Source: Candidatus Hodarchaeota archaeon
Lineage (GTDB): Archaea; Asgardarchaeota; Heimdallarchaeia; Hodarchaeales; YT1-057
Direction of reading: 5' to 3'
DNA: 25,776 nt
Assembly: GCA_016839955.1 (NCBI GenBank)
Contig: JAEOTI010000620.1
Location: 1 to 25,776 of the forward strand
Part shown: in pieces, positions 6,725 through 15,152 of the stretch
Position numbering within the stretch: the stretch's first letter is position 1
Layout of the letters: each line of letters starts with the position of its first letter
Position numbers and translations under genes: made by a program
Notes under the pieces: generated by a model
What the model was told of the DNA's origin: nothing
The model's database searches: none
Seen by the model: only the letters and a program-made list of their open reading frames with translations

Positions 6725-9595
6725 TTATTTTCCGCCTATATTCCTCTTTTTCAATTTTATAGTGGCGAACACGATGAAGGCGGTGATAACGATAAATTCA
6801 GGAGCGAAGGGGGTCGTATCACTTTCCGAAGTAGTGGAAGTTTCTGTGCTTGGATAGTAAGGATGGGCATCATCCACATAGTAGTTAATGACTAGGTAGG
6901 TGTTGTTGGTCACAGGGTGGGTTTTATAGTGGATAAACATCCCCCAACGATAACGAAAGAGACAATATTCATTTGCATCCTCTATTTGCCCAATTCGACC
7001 TTCAAAGACACAGCCATCGCCTATACTAATCGAATACCCCTCAGATTCGGTTTCACCGAGTGAACGAGTAGCACCAAACCCAAGAAAACCACCACCACCA
7101 CCCCACTCAGAAGACATCTCACTAGAAAATCCTCTCTCTTCCATTTCAGAGATTTCAATAACAATACTGTCATATTGATTTCCTTGTCCAACCAATCTCT
7201 CCTGATTGGTTGAGGTCAGAAAATAAAGGTCGGGTTCAGAATCTACATGAGTAGTGATTTCACTTCTACTGGGATAGGTCTCAGGGTGACCGACTGTATG
7301 ATTGAACGTCTCATTGCCAATTACTGGGACATAATTCGATGGTTCACCGAGATACTTGTTAAAATAGGACTGACTAACGGTATAGACAGAAGGATTATCT
7401 GGGATGCTAATATTGAGGGTAGATCCAATAAGTGATTGGTCGACAGGATGACCTGTAATGCTGTAAATGTGTTTTTTGTAACTCCCTTGGAAGTATATGA
7501 TGGTATTATCCTGAGCGCCCCCTGTACTATAGGTTGTAACAATAGTGGTGTGTGTTTTAGTGTTAGTCTCTGAGAATGCCTCTTCCCAAACACGAGTTGC
7601 CGCGAGAAAAGCTCCGACTGGTAAATCAGGCAAAAATGAAATCTGGCTATTCAGATTAAAACCTACTGAAGATGAAGTTGAAGAGCTAACTGTCCTTGAC
7701 AAACCATAGGATGTGTAAGAATTACCATAAGCTTGAGTGATTCCCACCTGAGTAGGCGGAGCAGCCATGGTTACAAGGACGCATGGATCATAAGTAACAG
7801 TCTCAACTGTTCCCGTATAATTCAATGTTACACCGTTCCCGTCGAAATTTCCACATAGAATAGGTCCCCAAATATGTTCTGCTACGGGAAGTCTTCTCCA
7901 TAATACCATATTTCCAGAGGCATCTGCTTTCCAGATACCTATCCAGTCCCCTCGATAATTAATAATCATTTCATCTTGACCATCACAATCAATATCGCCA
8001 GTAGCGGACCATTTTGGCCAAAATCCCCCTAAATCTCTGCTATAAAGTGTCTCATAATTTCTGGTGGTGGGATTCTTCCAAATACAAACCCAATAACCTC
8101 GACAAGTATCTGCTGTTATTCCACAAAAACCAATCTCCTCTGACCCATCTTGGTTGAAATCAATAGCGAATAGGTGAACCGGCGAAATATTCATGTAATG
8201 GATATTTGTTCCAGCACGGTTGTAGATTCTATACTTAGTCCAACTATAATGAGGGCTATTATAATCGGTATTGCTTTCGATAATATAATAGAAATAATTT
8301 GTATAAACAACTATTTCTAGAGTGTTATCACCATCAAAATCGCCGGTGACCAGCCGGACTTCTACAGGGTCTTCCTCTCTGATAGCAACATCATTCTTGC
8401 CGGTTGGAACACTTGGATAATCGTCTTGGAATTTGTAGATATTGTTTGTCTGCTTAAAATTAATCCTAGAATCACTCACGCTATCAATAGTGTACATCCT
8501 GCAATCGATATTTGTCGTGACGAAAAATTCTTCCTTTCCCCATGGATCACCATCAAAATTCCCCCACACACAATCTACAGAATGATGGCGTTGCGTATAT
8601 TTATTTCCAAGGTCATCCCGAAAATCTTGGTCTAATTGTTGGTAAAGAACCCAATTATCTGTTGGTTTCCACCTCCCAAAGAATACAACTTCTTCTACAG
8701 GGCGGTTCCAACGATTTTTCTTGTCAATTGCAGTAAAACTAATGCCAATATGATTGGCTATTCCATCTCCATCGGGATCTCCAAGAGCTATGGCACCGGC
8801 AAAATCCTGAAATTCGAACGAGAGAACATCAATCTTATGCAAGTCGTCTAAATAGTTCCTAAGATAATCCGGATAATGCTGACCTCGACTTTTTGTCCAT
8901 GTAGTACCAATACGGATCCTTAAATTCTGTAACTGTTGATAGTTTTCAGTTTTGTCATCGTAAGTGCGTAGATAAGCGGACCCCTCTCCAAACCCATCGC
9001 GATCCTTCTTCTTTTCCATTAAAAGAAAAATAATCTCATCCCGACCATCGTCATCGATATCACAAGACTGCATATCGAGAATTTGATTACCTTGATAAGC
9101 AAAATGGTCATCATATATTGAGTATAATAATGGAAAAGGTCCTCTCCATGTTTCCCAATAAGGGTTTCCGCCAGATCTATAATCACTCGCAATTCTTGTA
9201 GAGCCAAGTGGGGTAAACTCAAAAAGATCAAACCACGATGGATCTCCGCCATTATATTGATATATCATATTACTATAATCCTGATCAAATTGCCAGGGGA
9301 AGGTCATAATTTCATCCTGTCCAATAAGTCGGGTTGAATTTACGGATAAAGGATGATCACTTGTTGTTAAGGTGCTTGTAGGCTGCGTTATAGATTGTAG
9401 GGAAGATTTCTCGAATTCTGAATTTGCTACAACATACTGAGAAGATTTTTCAATATTAAACTCATTTTCAACCTCTAAGGAATCGGAAGGTGAAAGTTGG
9501 ATCATGAGTGGAATTAGCATGATCATGATGACGAAGAAAGACCAATTTCTCCACCGCGGGGAGTTCTTAACCATAACTTTTTTCATTAGATCCAT
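6725..9595 (-). CDS. Surface protein: seven-bladed FG-GAP/VCBS propeller, unknown beta-rich region, PEF-like anchor (copy A)
   Basis: The protein has 956 residues. An N-terminal membrane/signal segment (about 18-36, WSFFVIMIMLIPLMIQL) precedes seven calcium-binding-type loops of FG-GAP/VCBS blades: DIDDDGRDE, DPDGDG, NFDGDPWGKEE, DFDGDNTLE, DFNQDGSEE, DIDCDGQDE and NFDGNG, spread over about residues 175-590. This is the number expected for an integrin-alpha-like propeller. Residues about 605-905 are an unrecognised beta-rich region with two Ser/Thr-rich alternating stretches around LPDLPVG, a WGGGGG loop and two late cysteines. The end, FAPEF plus hydrophobic helix plus KLKKR, resembles archaeal PEF-CTERM sorting signals. 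The second of two adjacent ATGs is taken as start: it lies 7 bases from GGAGGT and aligns with the GTG start of copy B. It overlaps the stop of the upstream gene (TGATG), implying translational coupling. Confidence 0.83.
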   Translation of the reverse strand: MDLMKKVMVKNSPRWRNWSFFVIMIMLIPLMIQLSPSDSLEVENEFNIEKSSQYVVANSEFEKSSLQSITQPTSTLTTSDHPLSVNSTRLIGQDEIMTFPWQFDQDYSNMIYQYNGGDPSWFDLFEFTPLGSTRIASDYRSGGNPYWETWRGPFPLLYSIYDDHFAYQGNQILDMQSCDIDDDGRDEIIFLLMEKKKDRDGFGEGSAYLRTYDDKTENYQQLQNLRIRIGTTWTKSRGQHYPDYLRNYLDDLHKIDVLSFEFQDFAGAIALGDPDGDGIANHIGISFTAIDKKNRWNRPVEEVVFFGRWKPTDNWVLYQQLDQDFRDDLGNKYTQRHHSVDCVWGNFDGDPWGKEEFFVTTNIDCRMYTIDSVSDSRINFKQTNNIYKFQDDYPSVPTGKNDVAIREEDPVEVRLVTGDFDGDNTLEIVVYTNYFYYIIESNTDYNSPHYSWTKYRIYNRAGTNIHYMNISPVHLFAIDFNQDGSEEIGFCGITADTCRGYWVCIWKNPTTRNYETLYSRDLGGFWPKWSATGDIDCDGQDEMIINYRGDWIGIWKADASGNMVLWRRLPVAEHIWGPILCGNFDGNGVTLNYTGTVETVTYDPCVLVTMAAPPTQVGITQAYGNSYTSYGLSRTVSSSTSSSVGFNLNSQISFLPDLPVGAFLAATRVWEEAFSETNTKTHTTIVTTYSTGGAQDNTIIYFQGSYKKHIYSITGHPVDQSLIGSTLNISIPDNPSVYTVSQSYFNKYLGEPSNYVPVIGNETFNHTVGHPETYPSRSEITTHVDSEPDLYFLTSTNQERLVGQGNQYDSIVIEISEMEERGFSSEMSSEWGGGGGFLGFGATRSLGETESEGYSISIGDGCVFEGRIGQIEDANEYCLFRYRWGMFIHYKTHPVTNNTYLVINYYVDDAHPYYPSTETSTTSESDTTPFAPEFIVITAFIVFATIKLKKRNIGGK

Positions 9596-12500
9596 CATTC
9601 AGACCTCCTTTCATTCTTTTCCTCCCTTTTCTTTCTCCATCTTTTCGAGAAAATAGGTATTAAACTTAATATGGCTAGAATTACAGTAATTGTCGTCCAA
9701 CCTGGTGAATCTCTAGCTGATGTCCCAATAATTTTAACAGAGATGACTATCCAATCGATATTACCTGCATAATCTTGTACAGTTAAATTATAGTTGTAAG
9801 TCCCACCACCAAGTTTAGAAAGATCCATTGTCAAAGTGGTGACTAAATTCACACTAGTTGACGATACTGACAAGCTCTCTAACGAGACGACAATGTTTTC
9901 AGTGACTTCCTCAGTTGAAGGTCGCCAACATTCAGCAATCCGTTCAAAATCAATTTCACCATAGTCATTAAACAGGAGGGTCCAAGAAGCGAGCTCAACA
10001 TTATCCTGATAGAACTTGAATAGGTGAAGACTATCATCCATCGCACGAAAAGTAAAGCTGATTGTTTTTTCTTCGCCTTCATCGATGAAGAAGTCTAATA
10101 AAGTCATATTTGTCAGTTCGGGTGGAAATGTATCTCTGACAGCTATCATGACTGAGTCTGTAGCTGCATTGCTAGAGTAGTCCCATACTCGAAGAGTATA
10201 GTTGTATTCTTTCCTTTCTTCTAAGATAGTTAGATCTACGGGAATGAGAAGCTGCTCCTCTGAAAACCAATACCCAGTCTCTACTACTTCATGCTCTCTA
10301 TAAATGACATAATTTGTTGGCTCAAGGTTGGTTGACGGAATCCATGTTATATCATGGGTCATTATTACATCTACATCAGTAATCTCAATGACAATGTTTC
10401 CATCACTTATAATTGTTAGATTAGACAAGGATGGATGGACAGCATAGAATAGTGGGTGAGGATCTATCACATTCCCGGTTATGTTGTATGGGGTATCTCC
10501 GATACCATCATTATTACTATCATTTCCGGAATAATCAGACCAATAGTTCCCTTGACCGTTAAACGACCAGATGTTATTGTATTCAAGTAAATCATATCCT
10601 TGAGGGGTTTCGTTGTTACGAAGAAAGATGTTAGAAAAAATCATGTTATTATAGGAATATAATAAGTCAATACCAACACCAATATTGTCTATGGCAATAT
10701 TTTCAGTTAAATTATTGAATCTAGAAGAGGAGAGAGCAAATCCATCTTCCTTACTATTTCTAGCGATATTTCCTTCAAGGTAATTGTGGTCTGAACTCAT
10801 TAGTTCAAATCCAACATGACCGTTGTCAGAGGCTTTATTCGTTGTTAGGATATTAAAATCAGAATGGAACACGAGATATCCCCATTGTGTATTCCACTGG
10901 GCTATGTTATCCGTGAAGGTATTATTATTACTCTGATATACTCGAAAGCCAAGATTTTGGTTCTCAGTAGCTGTATTGTTTATTAGAGTATTATTATCAC
11001 AATAATAAGAGATTTGAAATCCACAGTATTCATTTCTATCCGCTTCATTATTTAACAAGAGATTTGATTTACTATTCAAGTATAAATAAAATCCATATGT
11101 ATTCTGAGAAGCAGTGTTATTGATTAATGTACAGTTGGTAGTTCCAGAAAAATAAAAGCCAGTAACATTGTTACGATAAGCTTTGTTCCAAATTAAGGTT
11201 TGATTCTCACATTGGGAGAAATAGAAACCTTCTCTGTTATCCTCAGCATCATTGCTTTCAAGAAGATTATTACTTGAATATTGTATTTTGAAACCTGAAT
11301 ATCTATTAAATGTTACACGATTACTAATTAGGGAATTATTCTCACCAGTACTTATGCAAATTCCATAAGAATTGCAACCTTCTATTACATTACCTATTAT
11401 CGTGTTATTTACAGAGTCCGACTGGAAAATACCAAAATCACAATAAGTAATGCTATTATTTGCGAGTACTGCATTTGTTGTATTCACTAGTCTAATGCCA
11501 ACCACATATGGACTGCCATTCAATTGTGAATTTCGAAGAATGAAAAAGGCGTTTGTATTTTCGATATGGACTATATCGCTCGTATCACAACTAAAATCAA
11601 AGCCATCAAGGATATATGGATCATTCTGTGTTCCACTTCCTTTGTCAGCAAAATACGGTAAATCACTATTCTCATTAATCCAAATGGGTGCAATGCGTGG
11701 AAAATCATCCTGAATAATATAGATTGGTGTGCCAGAATCCCAACTCGCCCCAGTAATAGTTCCATTATTGCTATTCCCAGAACTGTCGATGGTATTCGTT
11801 CCAGTGTTCTCTTCAAAATGATACCAGGCTACGGTTTCACTCCGAACAGGATACCACCCACCTCCTACAAGATAATCCTCATTCACCTCATTTGCTGTCA
11901 AAGATCGATTTAGAAAACGAATTTCATCTAATTTACCTTGATAATAGTTAGATCTTGATGTATCCCATTCTTGCCCGAATGACCAAGCATATCCTCCCGT
12001 AACGTCTCCTAAAACTGTGGCAAATGTCGTTTGATCTAAGAATGCTCCATTTTTATAAATTGTGACATTGGTGTGGGTATTATTAGCGACACAAACCACT
12101 GCTAAGTGTTGCCAGCCAGTCGTAGCACCAGGAGTAGTCCATCCAATGCCATTTATAAACACAATGTAGTGCCCAGCCCCAGATCGCTCTCCAATTCCTA
12201 TTAAAAAGCGGTTTTGTGTAATTGGAAAATTCTTAGCTACAAGATAGTCATCTCCAGCTGGAGTATTAGATGTTGGATTGGTCCACAGCTCCACTGTAAA
12301 ATTATCCTTTAGAGCAAAATCTGTTGTATCTACATAATCATCAATTCCATCGAAGTACAAAGCGGTATTTTTTCTAGGCAGTCCAGAAATCCAACTTGCT
12401 CCTCCGTAAATTGTTCCGGTGTTACCATTCCCTGAACTATCCGTGGCACTCGTCCCTACATTTTCATCAAAGTGATACCAAGCTACTGTGTCACTTTGCA

Positions 12501-14511
12501 CCGCGTAACCGTTTCCTCCTACAAAATAATCAGCTTGAATGTCGGCAGCAGTCAGGGATTTATTCAGAAAACGAATCTCGTCTAACATCCCCGTAAAGTG
12601 ATCCGATGGGGTCGGTCCAGGATCATATTCGTGAGCAATTGTCCAAGGTAATCCAGAAATGCCCGGTGCATCATTAAGGCGTCCTACCAACGTCCGATGG
12701 TCTAGAACATCACCATTCCTATAGAATGTGACATTTGTATGGGTACTGTTAGCGGAGCCGACTAATGCAAGATGTTCCCATCCTTGATCATAGAGATAGT
12801 CGATTCGGATAATATAACCCGCACCACCTAAATTATAGTAAATATCGTATTGATTGTTTAATGTTCCAAATAAGACTTTGTTAATAGCCCCTGCATCGTG
12901 TTTTCCTATCATATATTGTGTTTGTCCGGGATCCGAGATGTAAGCCCATAGTTCTATGGTAAAATTGTTATTGAGGGCAAAATCAACGGTGTCGATCCGA
13001 TCATCAACGCCATCAAACAACAAAGCAGGATTAATCTTCTCTCCCAACTCATAGGCGACGTCCACAAAGCCATCATTATCATCATCGGGGGTTAATAGAT
13101 CGTTCCAGTGGTTATAGGCAAAAGAATTTCTTACGCCGCCGTCGTATGCTTGCGGACCACCCGCATTATTATGGAGAAAAGTATTCCAGTTCACAGTATT
13201 GTTATAACTCTCAGAACTCAAATAAAGACCGTAGCCAGAATTATTAAAGAACGAATTTAAAGTGACAGTATTATTATAAACCCCATCCAAGGAAATTCCA
13301 TACGTTTCACAGTTCTTGACTGTATTTTTTTCTAGAAAATTGAAAGCACAAGCTCCCAAATAATAACTAATTCTAATGCCATGTGGTGCATCACTCAAAG
13401 TATTCTTAATAACAATGTTATTCTGGCTCCCAGCTATAATTTCAATCCCATATGAAGAACAATTAAGGATTGTATTCTCAATGAGACTATTATTATGAAC
13501 ACCCCAGAGGCGAATCCCTCTTGTATGGTTAATGATGGTATTTTTTTCGATAATGTTGAAATTACTAGCGCCAGCATAATATGTAATTACTATACCGTAT
13601 TCATTATTCTCACTAATTGTATTCCTCTCTACATAATTGTAACTACTAGTTGCACAGAGATAAATCCCATAGTCAATTTGATCGGCAACTAAATTATTGC
13701 TGATAGTATTGTTATGACCTCCATAGATCTGAATTCCAACATCATTTTCCATTACTGAGTTCTCGATCACAGTATTATTACTACCTTTGATATGAATTCC
13801 ATTTACGTCGTTTTTAATGGTGTTTTTTTCAACAATATTGAACATACTTGAACCGAGATAACTACTGACCAAAATACCGTATTCACCGTTCTCTGTGACT
13901 GTATTCTCCTTCACTAGGTTATAATGACTTGCAGCTGTGATAGTTATACCATACTTATTTTGATTGGAAACCAAATTATGGCTTATGGTATTATTCTGAC
14001 TATAATATAGTGTAATCCCACTGTCCCCAAAGGTGATATTGTTGTTGTTAATCAAGCCATTAGCGACATTATTCAACCTGATGCCATCTATATTTGTGGG
14101 AGGGGTTACTGTACCACTTATTGTCACATTTTCTATCTTGAAATACGCATCAGTATTCTGGATATATATCCCTGTTTGGGGACCATCTGAGATGATTAAA
14201 GTATCATTCAGAACATAGGGATCCTCTTGAGTCCCAGTCCCACTGAAACCTGCGGATGTGAAGTCATTGTTGTTGATTATCGTGATTGGATCAGCTAGTA
14301 CGCGATAAGAATTCCGTTGACCTACAAACATTGGATGAACTTGAGCTAGACGTCTTTTACTCTTGTTATTTTCCTCGAAAGGCAATTCAATGTCTTCAAT
14401 GTTATCTAAAAGATGCGTTGAGTCTAAACTATAATTGAAAAAAAATATTGGAGAAATGATTACTAATAAGACAATTAACCTGTTACAACTACCTCTTACC
14501 ATTATTCTCAT
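9595..14511 (-). CDS. Giant surface protein: beta-helix, two LamG domains, second beta-helix, Ig-like domains, C-terminal anchor (copy A)
   Basis: The protein has about 1638 residues. A basic N-terminus and hydrophobic signal segment (LIVLLVIISPIFFF) lead to a NosD-type beta-helix (about 80-480) with long super-repeats of 3-4 coils marked by EKNTIKN-like motifs. A first LamG/concanavalin-like domain starts at ALLFDGVDDRID (about 497) and a second at ALYFDGIDDYVD (about 717). Both have IELW/VELW, GWxHLA and LDEIRFLN strands and a conserved AWYHF segment. A second beta-helix (about 940-1320) ends in GNYWSDYSGND. Two Ig-like domains, a membrane helix after DSPGW (about 1605-1625) and a basic tail finish it. 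An ATG preceded by GGG, present at the same place in copy B, is preferred to the upstream GTG at 14529. Sequons are abundant. It heads an operon with the propeller gene. Beta-helix and LamG domains suggest carbohydrate or surface binding; the ligand is unknown. Confidence 0.85.
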   Translation of the reverse strand: MRIMVRGSCNRLIVLLVIISPIFFFNYSLDSTHLLDNIEDIELPFEENNKSKRRLAQVHPMFVGQRNSYRVLADPITIINNNDFTSAGFSGTGTQEDPYVLNDTLIISDGPQTGIYIQNTDAYFKIENVTISGTVTPPTNIDGIRLNNVANGLINNNNITFGDSGITLYYSQNNTISHNLVSNQNKYGITITAASHYNLVKENTVTENGEYGILVSSYLGSSMFNIVEKNTIKNDVNGIHIKGSNNTVIENSVMENDVGIQIYGGHNNTISNNLVADQIDYGIYLCATSSYNYVERNTISENNEYGIVITYYAGASNFNIIEKNTIINHTRGIRLWGVHNNSLIENTILNCSSYGIEIIAGSQNNIVIKNTLSDAPHGIRISYYLGACAFNFLEKNTVKNCETYGISLDGVYNNTVTLNSFFNNSGYGLYLSSESYNNTVNWNTFLHNNAGGPQAYDGGVRNSFAYNHWNDLLTPDDDNDGFVDVAYELGEKINPALLFDGVDDRIDTVDFALNNNFTIELWAYISDPGQTQYMIGKHDAGAINKVLFGTLNNQYDIYYNLGGAGYIIRIDYLYDQGWEHLALVGSANSTHTNVTFYRNGDVLDHRTLVGRLNDAPGISGLPWTIAHEYDPGPTPSDHFTGMLDEIRFLNKSLTAADIQADYFVGGNGYAVQSDTVAWYHFDENVGTSATDSSGNGNTGTIYGGASWISGLPRKNTALYFDGIDDYVDTTDFALKDNFTVELWTNPTSNTPAGDDYLVAKNFPITQNRFLIGIGERSGAGHYIVFINGIGWTTPGATTGWQHLAVVCVANNTHTNVTIYKNGAFLDQTTFATVLGDVTGGYAWSFGQEWDTSRSNYYQGKLDEIRFLNRSLTANEVNEDYLVGGGWYPVRSETVAWYHFEENTGTNTIDSSGNSNNGTITGASWDSGTPIYIIQDDFPRIAPIWINENSDLPYFADKGSGTQNDPYILDGFDFSCDTSDIVHIENTNAFFILRNSQLNGSPYVVGIRLVNTTNAVLANNSITYCDFGIFQSDSVNNTIIGNVIEGCNSYGICISTGENNSLISNRVTFNRYSGFKIQYSSNNLLESNDAEDNREGFYFSQCENQTLIWNKAYRNNVTGFYFSGTTNCTLINNTASQNTYGFYLYLNSKSNLLLNNEADRNEYCGFQISYYCDNNTLINNTATENQNLGFRVYQSNNNTFTDNIAQWNTQWGYLVFHSDFNILTTNKASDNGHVGFELMSSDHNYLEGNIARNSKEDGFALSSSRFNNLTENIAIDNIGVGIDLLYSYNNMIFSNIFLRNNETPQGYDLLEYNNIWSFNGQGNYWSDYSGNDSNNDGIGDTPYNITGNVIDPHPLFYAVHPSLSNLTIISDGNIVIEITDVDVIMTHDITWIPSTNLEPTNYVIYREHEVVETGYWFSEEQLLIPVDLTILEERKEYNYTLRVWDYSSNAATDSVMIAVRDTFPPELTNMTLLDFFIDEGEEKTISFTFRAMDDSLHLFKFYQDNVELASWTLLFNDYGEIDFERIAECWRPSTEEVTENIVVSLESLSVSSTSVNLVTTLTMDLSKLGGGTYNYNLTVQDYAGNIDWIVISVKIIGTSARDSPGWTTITVILAILSLIPIFSKRWRKKREEKNERRSE
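9603..9608 (-). promoter_or_regulatory. Strong Shine-Dalgarno site inside the end of the upstream gene
   Basis: GGAGGT on the minus strand lies 7 bases before the second ATG and only 4 bases before the first. Copy B has the same GGAGGT exactly 7 bases before a GTG. The shared spacing decides the start of the propeller gene and shows it is translated from a polycistronic mRNA. Confidence 0.6.
11715..12363 (-). repeat. Second (extra) LamG-domain segment of the copy A helix gene
   Basis: This segment encodes a LamG domain that follows a first one encoded at about 12364-13026 in the same gene. The unit B gene has only one LamG domain, and the length difference between the two proteins (about 216 residues) matches one domain. 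The first domain aligns best with the unit B domain through most of its length. The GGGWYP junction of unit B matches this second domain instead, so unit B looks mosaic. Confidence 0.65.
12364..13026 (-). repeat. First LamG-domain segment of the copy A helix gene
   Basis: It encodes the LamG domain starting ALLFDGVDD and ending near GTIYGGASW. The counterpart in unit B starts at 21012. Features shared with unit B but not with the neighbouring second domain include KHDAG, FYRNG, GRLNDAPG and GLPW. This identifies it as the ancestral domain of the pair. Confidence 0.65.
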
Positions 14512-14552
14512 CCCTAATTTACAATTCACACAAATAATTTTAATTTTGAACG

Positions 14553-14563
14553 AATTTTATTAG
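14553..14563 (-). promoter_or_regulatory. TATA-like box of surface operon A
   Basis: CTAATAAAATT on the minus strand is centred about 47 bases before the ATG at 14511. A matching CTAGTAAAATT sits at the same distance in unit B although the surrounding bases differ. A start site about 25 bases downstream would leave a leader of about 20 bases. Confidence 0.35.
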
Positions 14564-14591
14564 AAAAAGGTAATAAGAAGATTTTACTCAT

Positions 14592-14633
14592 TTTTTCTAG
14601 AAAAATTCTCAAGATAAGAAAAAAAGAAGAATT
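14592..14633 (-). promoter_or_regulatory. Palindrome plus conserved 28-base block upstream of operon A
   Basis: A perfect palindrome TTTTTCTAGAAAAA (14592-14605) adjoins a 28-base block (14606-14633). The block is identical at 27 of 28 positions to 22576-22603 in front of operon B and sits at nearly the same distance from the start codon (95-122 versus 97-124 bases). Flanking non-coding DNA has diverged far more. The position, 50-75 bases above the TATA-like box, suits an activator or repressor site. Confidence 0.4.
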
Positions 14634-14753
14634 CAATTCATTAAAAAGCGTTAGTTAGATTTCAATTTGAACCTTTAAGCGATTTAAAGAAGAAAGATTG
14701 TGAGAAGAAACCTGATATAATCTATGTTAAATAGCTCAAAACTAATTATTATG

Positions 14754-14826
14754 TTAGTCTGGTTGAAATGTGCCTCAAAACACTAACCAAGCAATAGCAG
14801 ATTTTGCAACAAGGCTTATAATAATC
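14754..14826 (-). pseudogene. Heliorhodopsin helix-G remnant with retinal-lysine codon and internal stop
   Basis: On the minus strand this encodes SLVAKSAIAWLVF, a TGA, then GTFQPD and TAA. The intact heliorhodopsin at 23721-24515 ends SLVAKTALAWLVFGGTFQPD, so the fragment is its last roughly 23 codons with one glycine codon turned into a stop. The lysine that would carry retinal is still encoded. Nothing of helices A-F is present, so it is a relic. It abuts, back to back, the tail of another gene on the plus strand. Confidence 0.75.
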
Positions 14827-14900
14827 GAGGACGTGTTGAAATTCTAGGAGGACTTCTTACACCTCTTGGAAATCTGGTGTGGAGAATTCTAATTTATTAA
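14811..14900 (+). pseudogene. 3' tail of a second copy of the orphan membrane protein gene
   Basis: The plus strand encodes KAYNNRGRVEILGGLL, then TPLGNLVWRILIY and TAA. The intact gene at 155-1624 ends KTYGGRVGILGGLLAPLGNLMWGILIL. Only the last 25-30 codons are present, with no stop before the natural end. The first bases overlap the heliorhodopsin remnant read on the other strand, so the junction lies at about 14811-14826. Confidence 0.7.
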
Positions 14901-15042
14901 TATATTCTTATTTGGAAAAATCTTGAATAAAACTTTGTATTTTCTTAAATAAAAACGAAAAACCATTAGTTAGCTTATTTCATTTCATCCTATTGCTTTT
15001 CTTGAAATATTCTTAAGAGAGAAAGGAATAGTTTACAATTTA

Positions 15043-15145
15043 CTAGAGATAACCTCTAATCGATGTTTCCTCTGGATCAATAACTCGAATTTGACACTTG
15101 TTTGCTGTTTTGAACAATTTTTTATCAGCAGTAACAAGAATTTGA
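15043..15145 (-). pseudogene. vapC 3' tail at the duplication junction
   Basis: The minus strand encodes ILVTADKKLFKTANKCQIRV followed by IDPEETSIRGYL and TAG. The intact vapC at 22807-23274 has ILVTADKKLLKTANKCQIRV and ends DYL. About 34 codons remain in frame and include the fourth acidic active-site residue (TAD). Similarity stops at about 15143, just before the tail of a different PIN gene, so this is a fusion point and not a whole gene. Confidence 0.75.
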
Positions 15146-15152
15146 CAATATT

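Larger units (their letters stand above)
6516..15145 (-). repeat. Tandem duplication unit A (PIN tail, propeller gene, helix gene, vapC tail)
   Basis: Unit A holds, in map order, the PIN-gene tail, a hairpin terminator, the 956-residue propeller gene, the 1638-residue helix gene, a spacer and a vapC 3' tail. The same order recurs in unit B immediately to the right. Unit A is longer mainly because of one more LamG domain (about 650 bases) and about 200 bases of foreign gene tails in the spacer. Boundaries are set by where sequence similarity between units ends and are good to a few tens of bases. Confidence 0.7.

Noticed and set aside
9595..14511. Short regularly spaced DNA repeats resembling a CRISPR array
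   Set aside because: The periodicity follows 20-27 residue coils of a beta-helix in an open reading frame. Repeats are imperfect and there are no constant direct repeats with unique spacers.
14754..14900. A small functional gene in the spacer of unit A
   Set aside because: Each strand matches only the last codons of larger genes, no start or ribosome site is visible, and one carries an internal stop.
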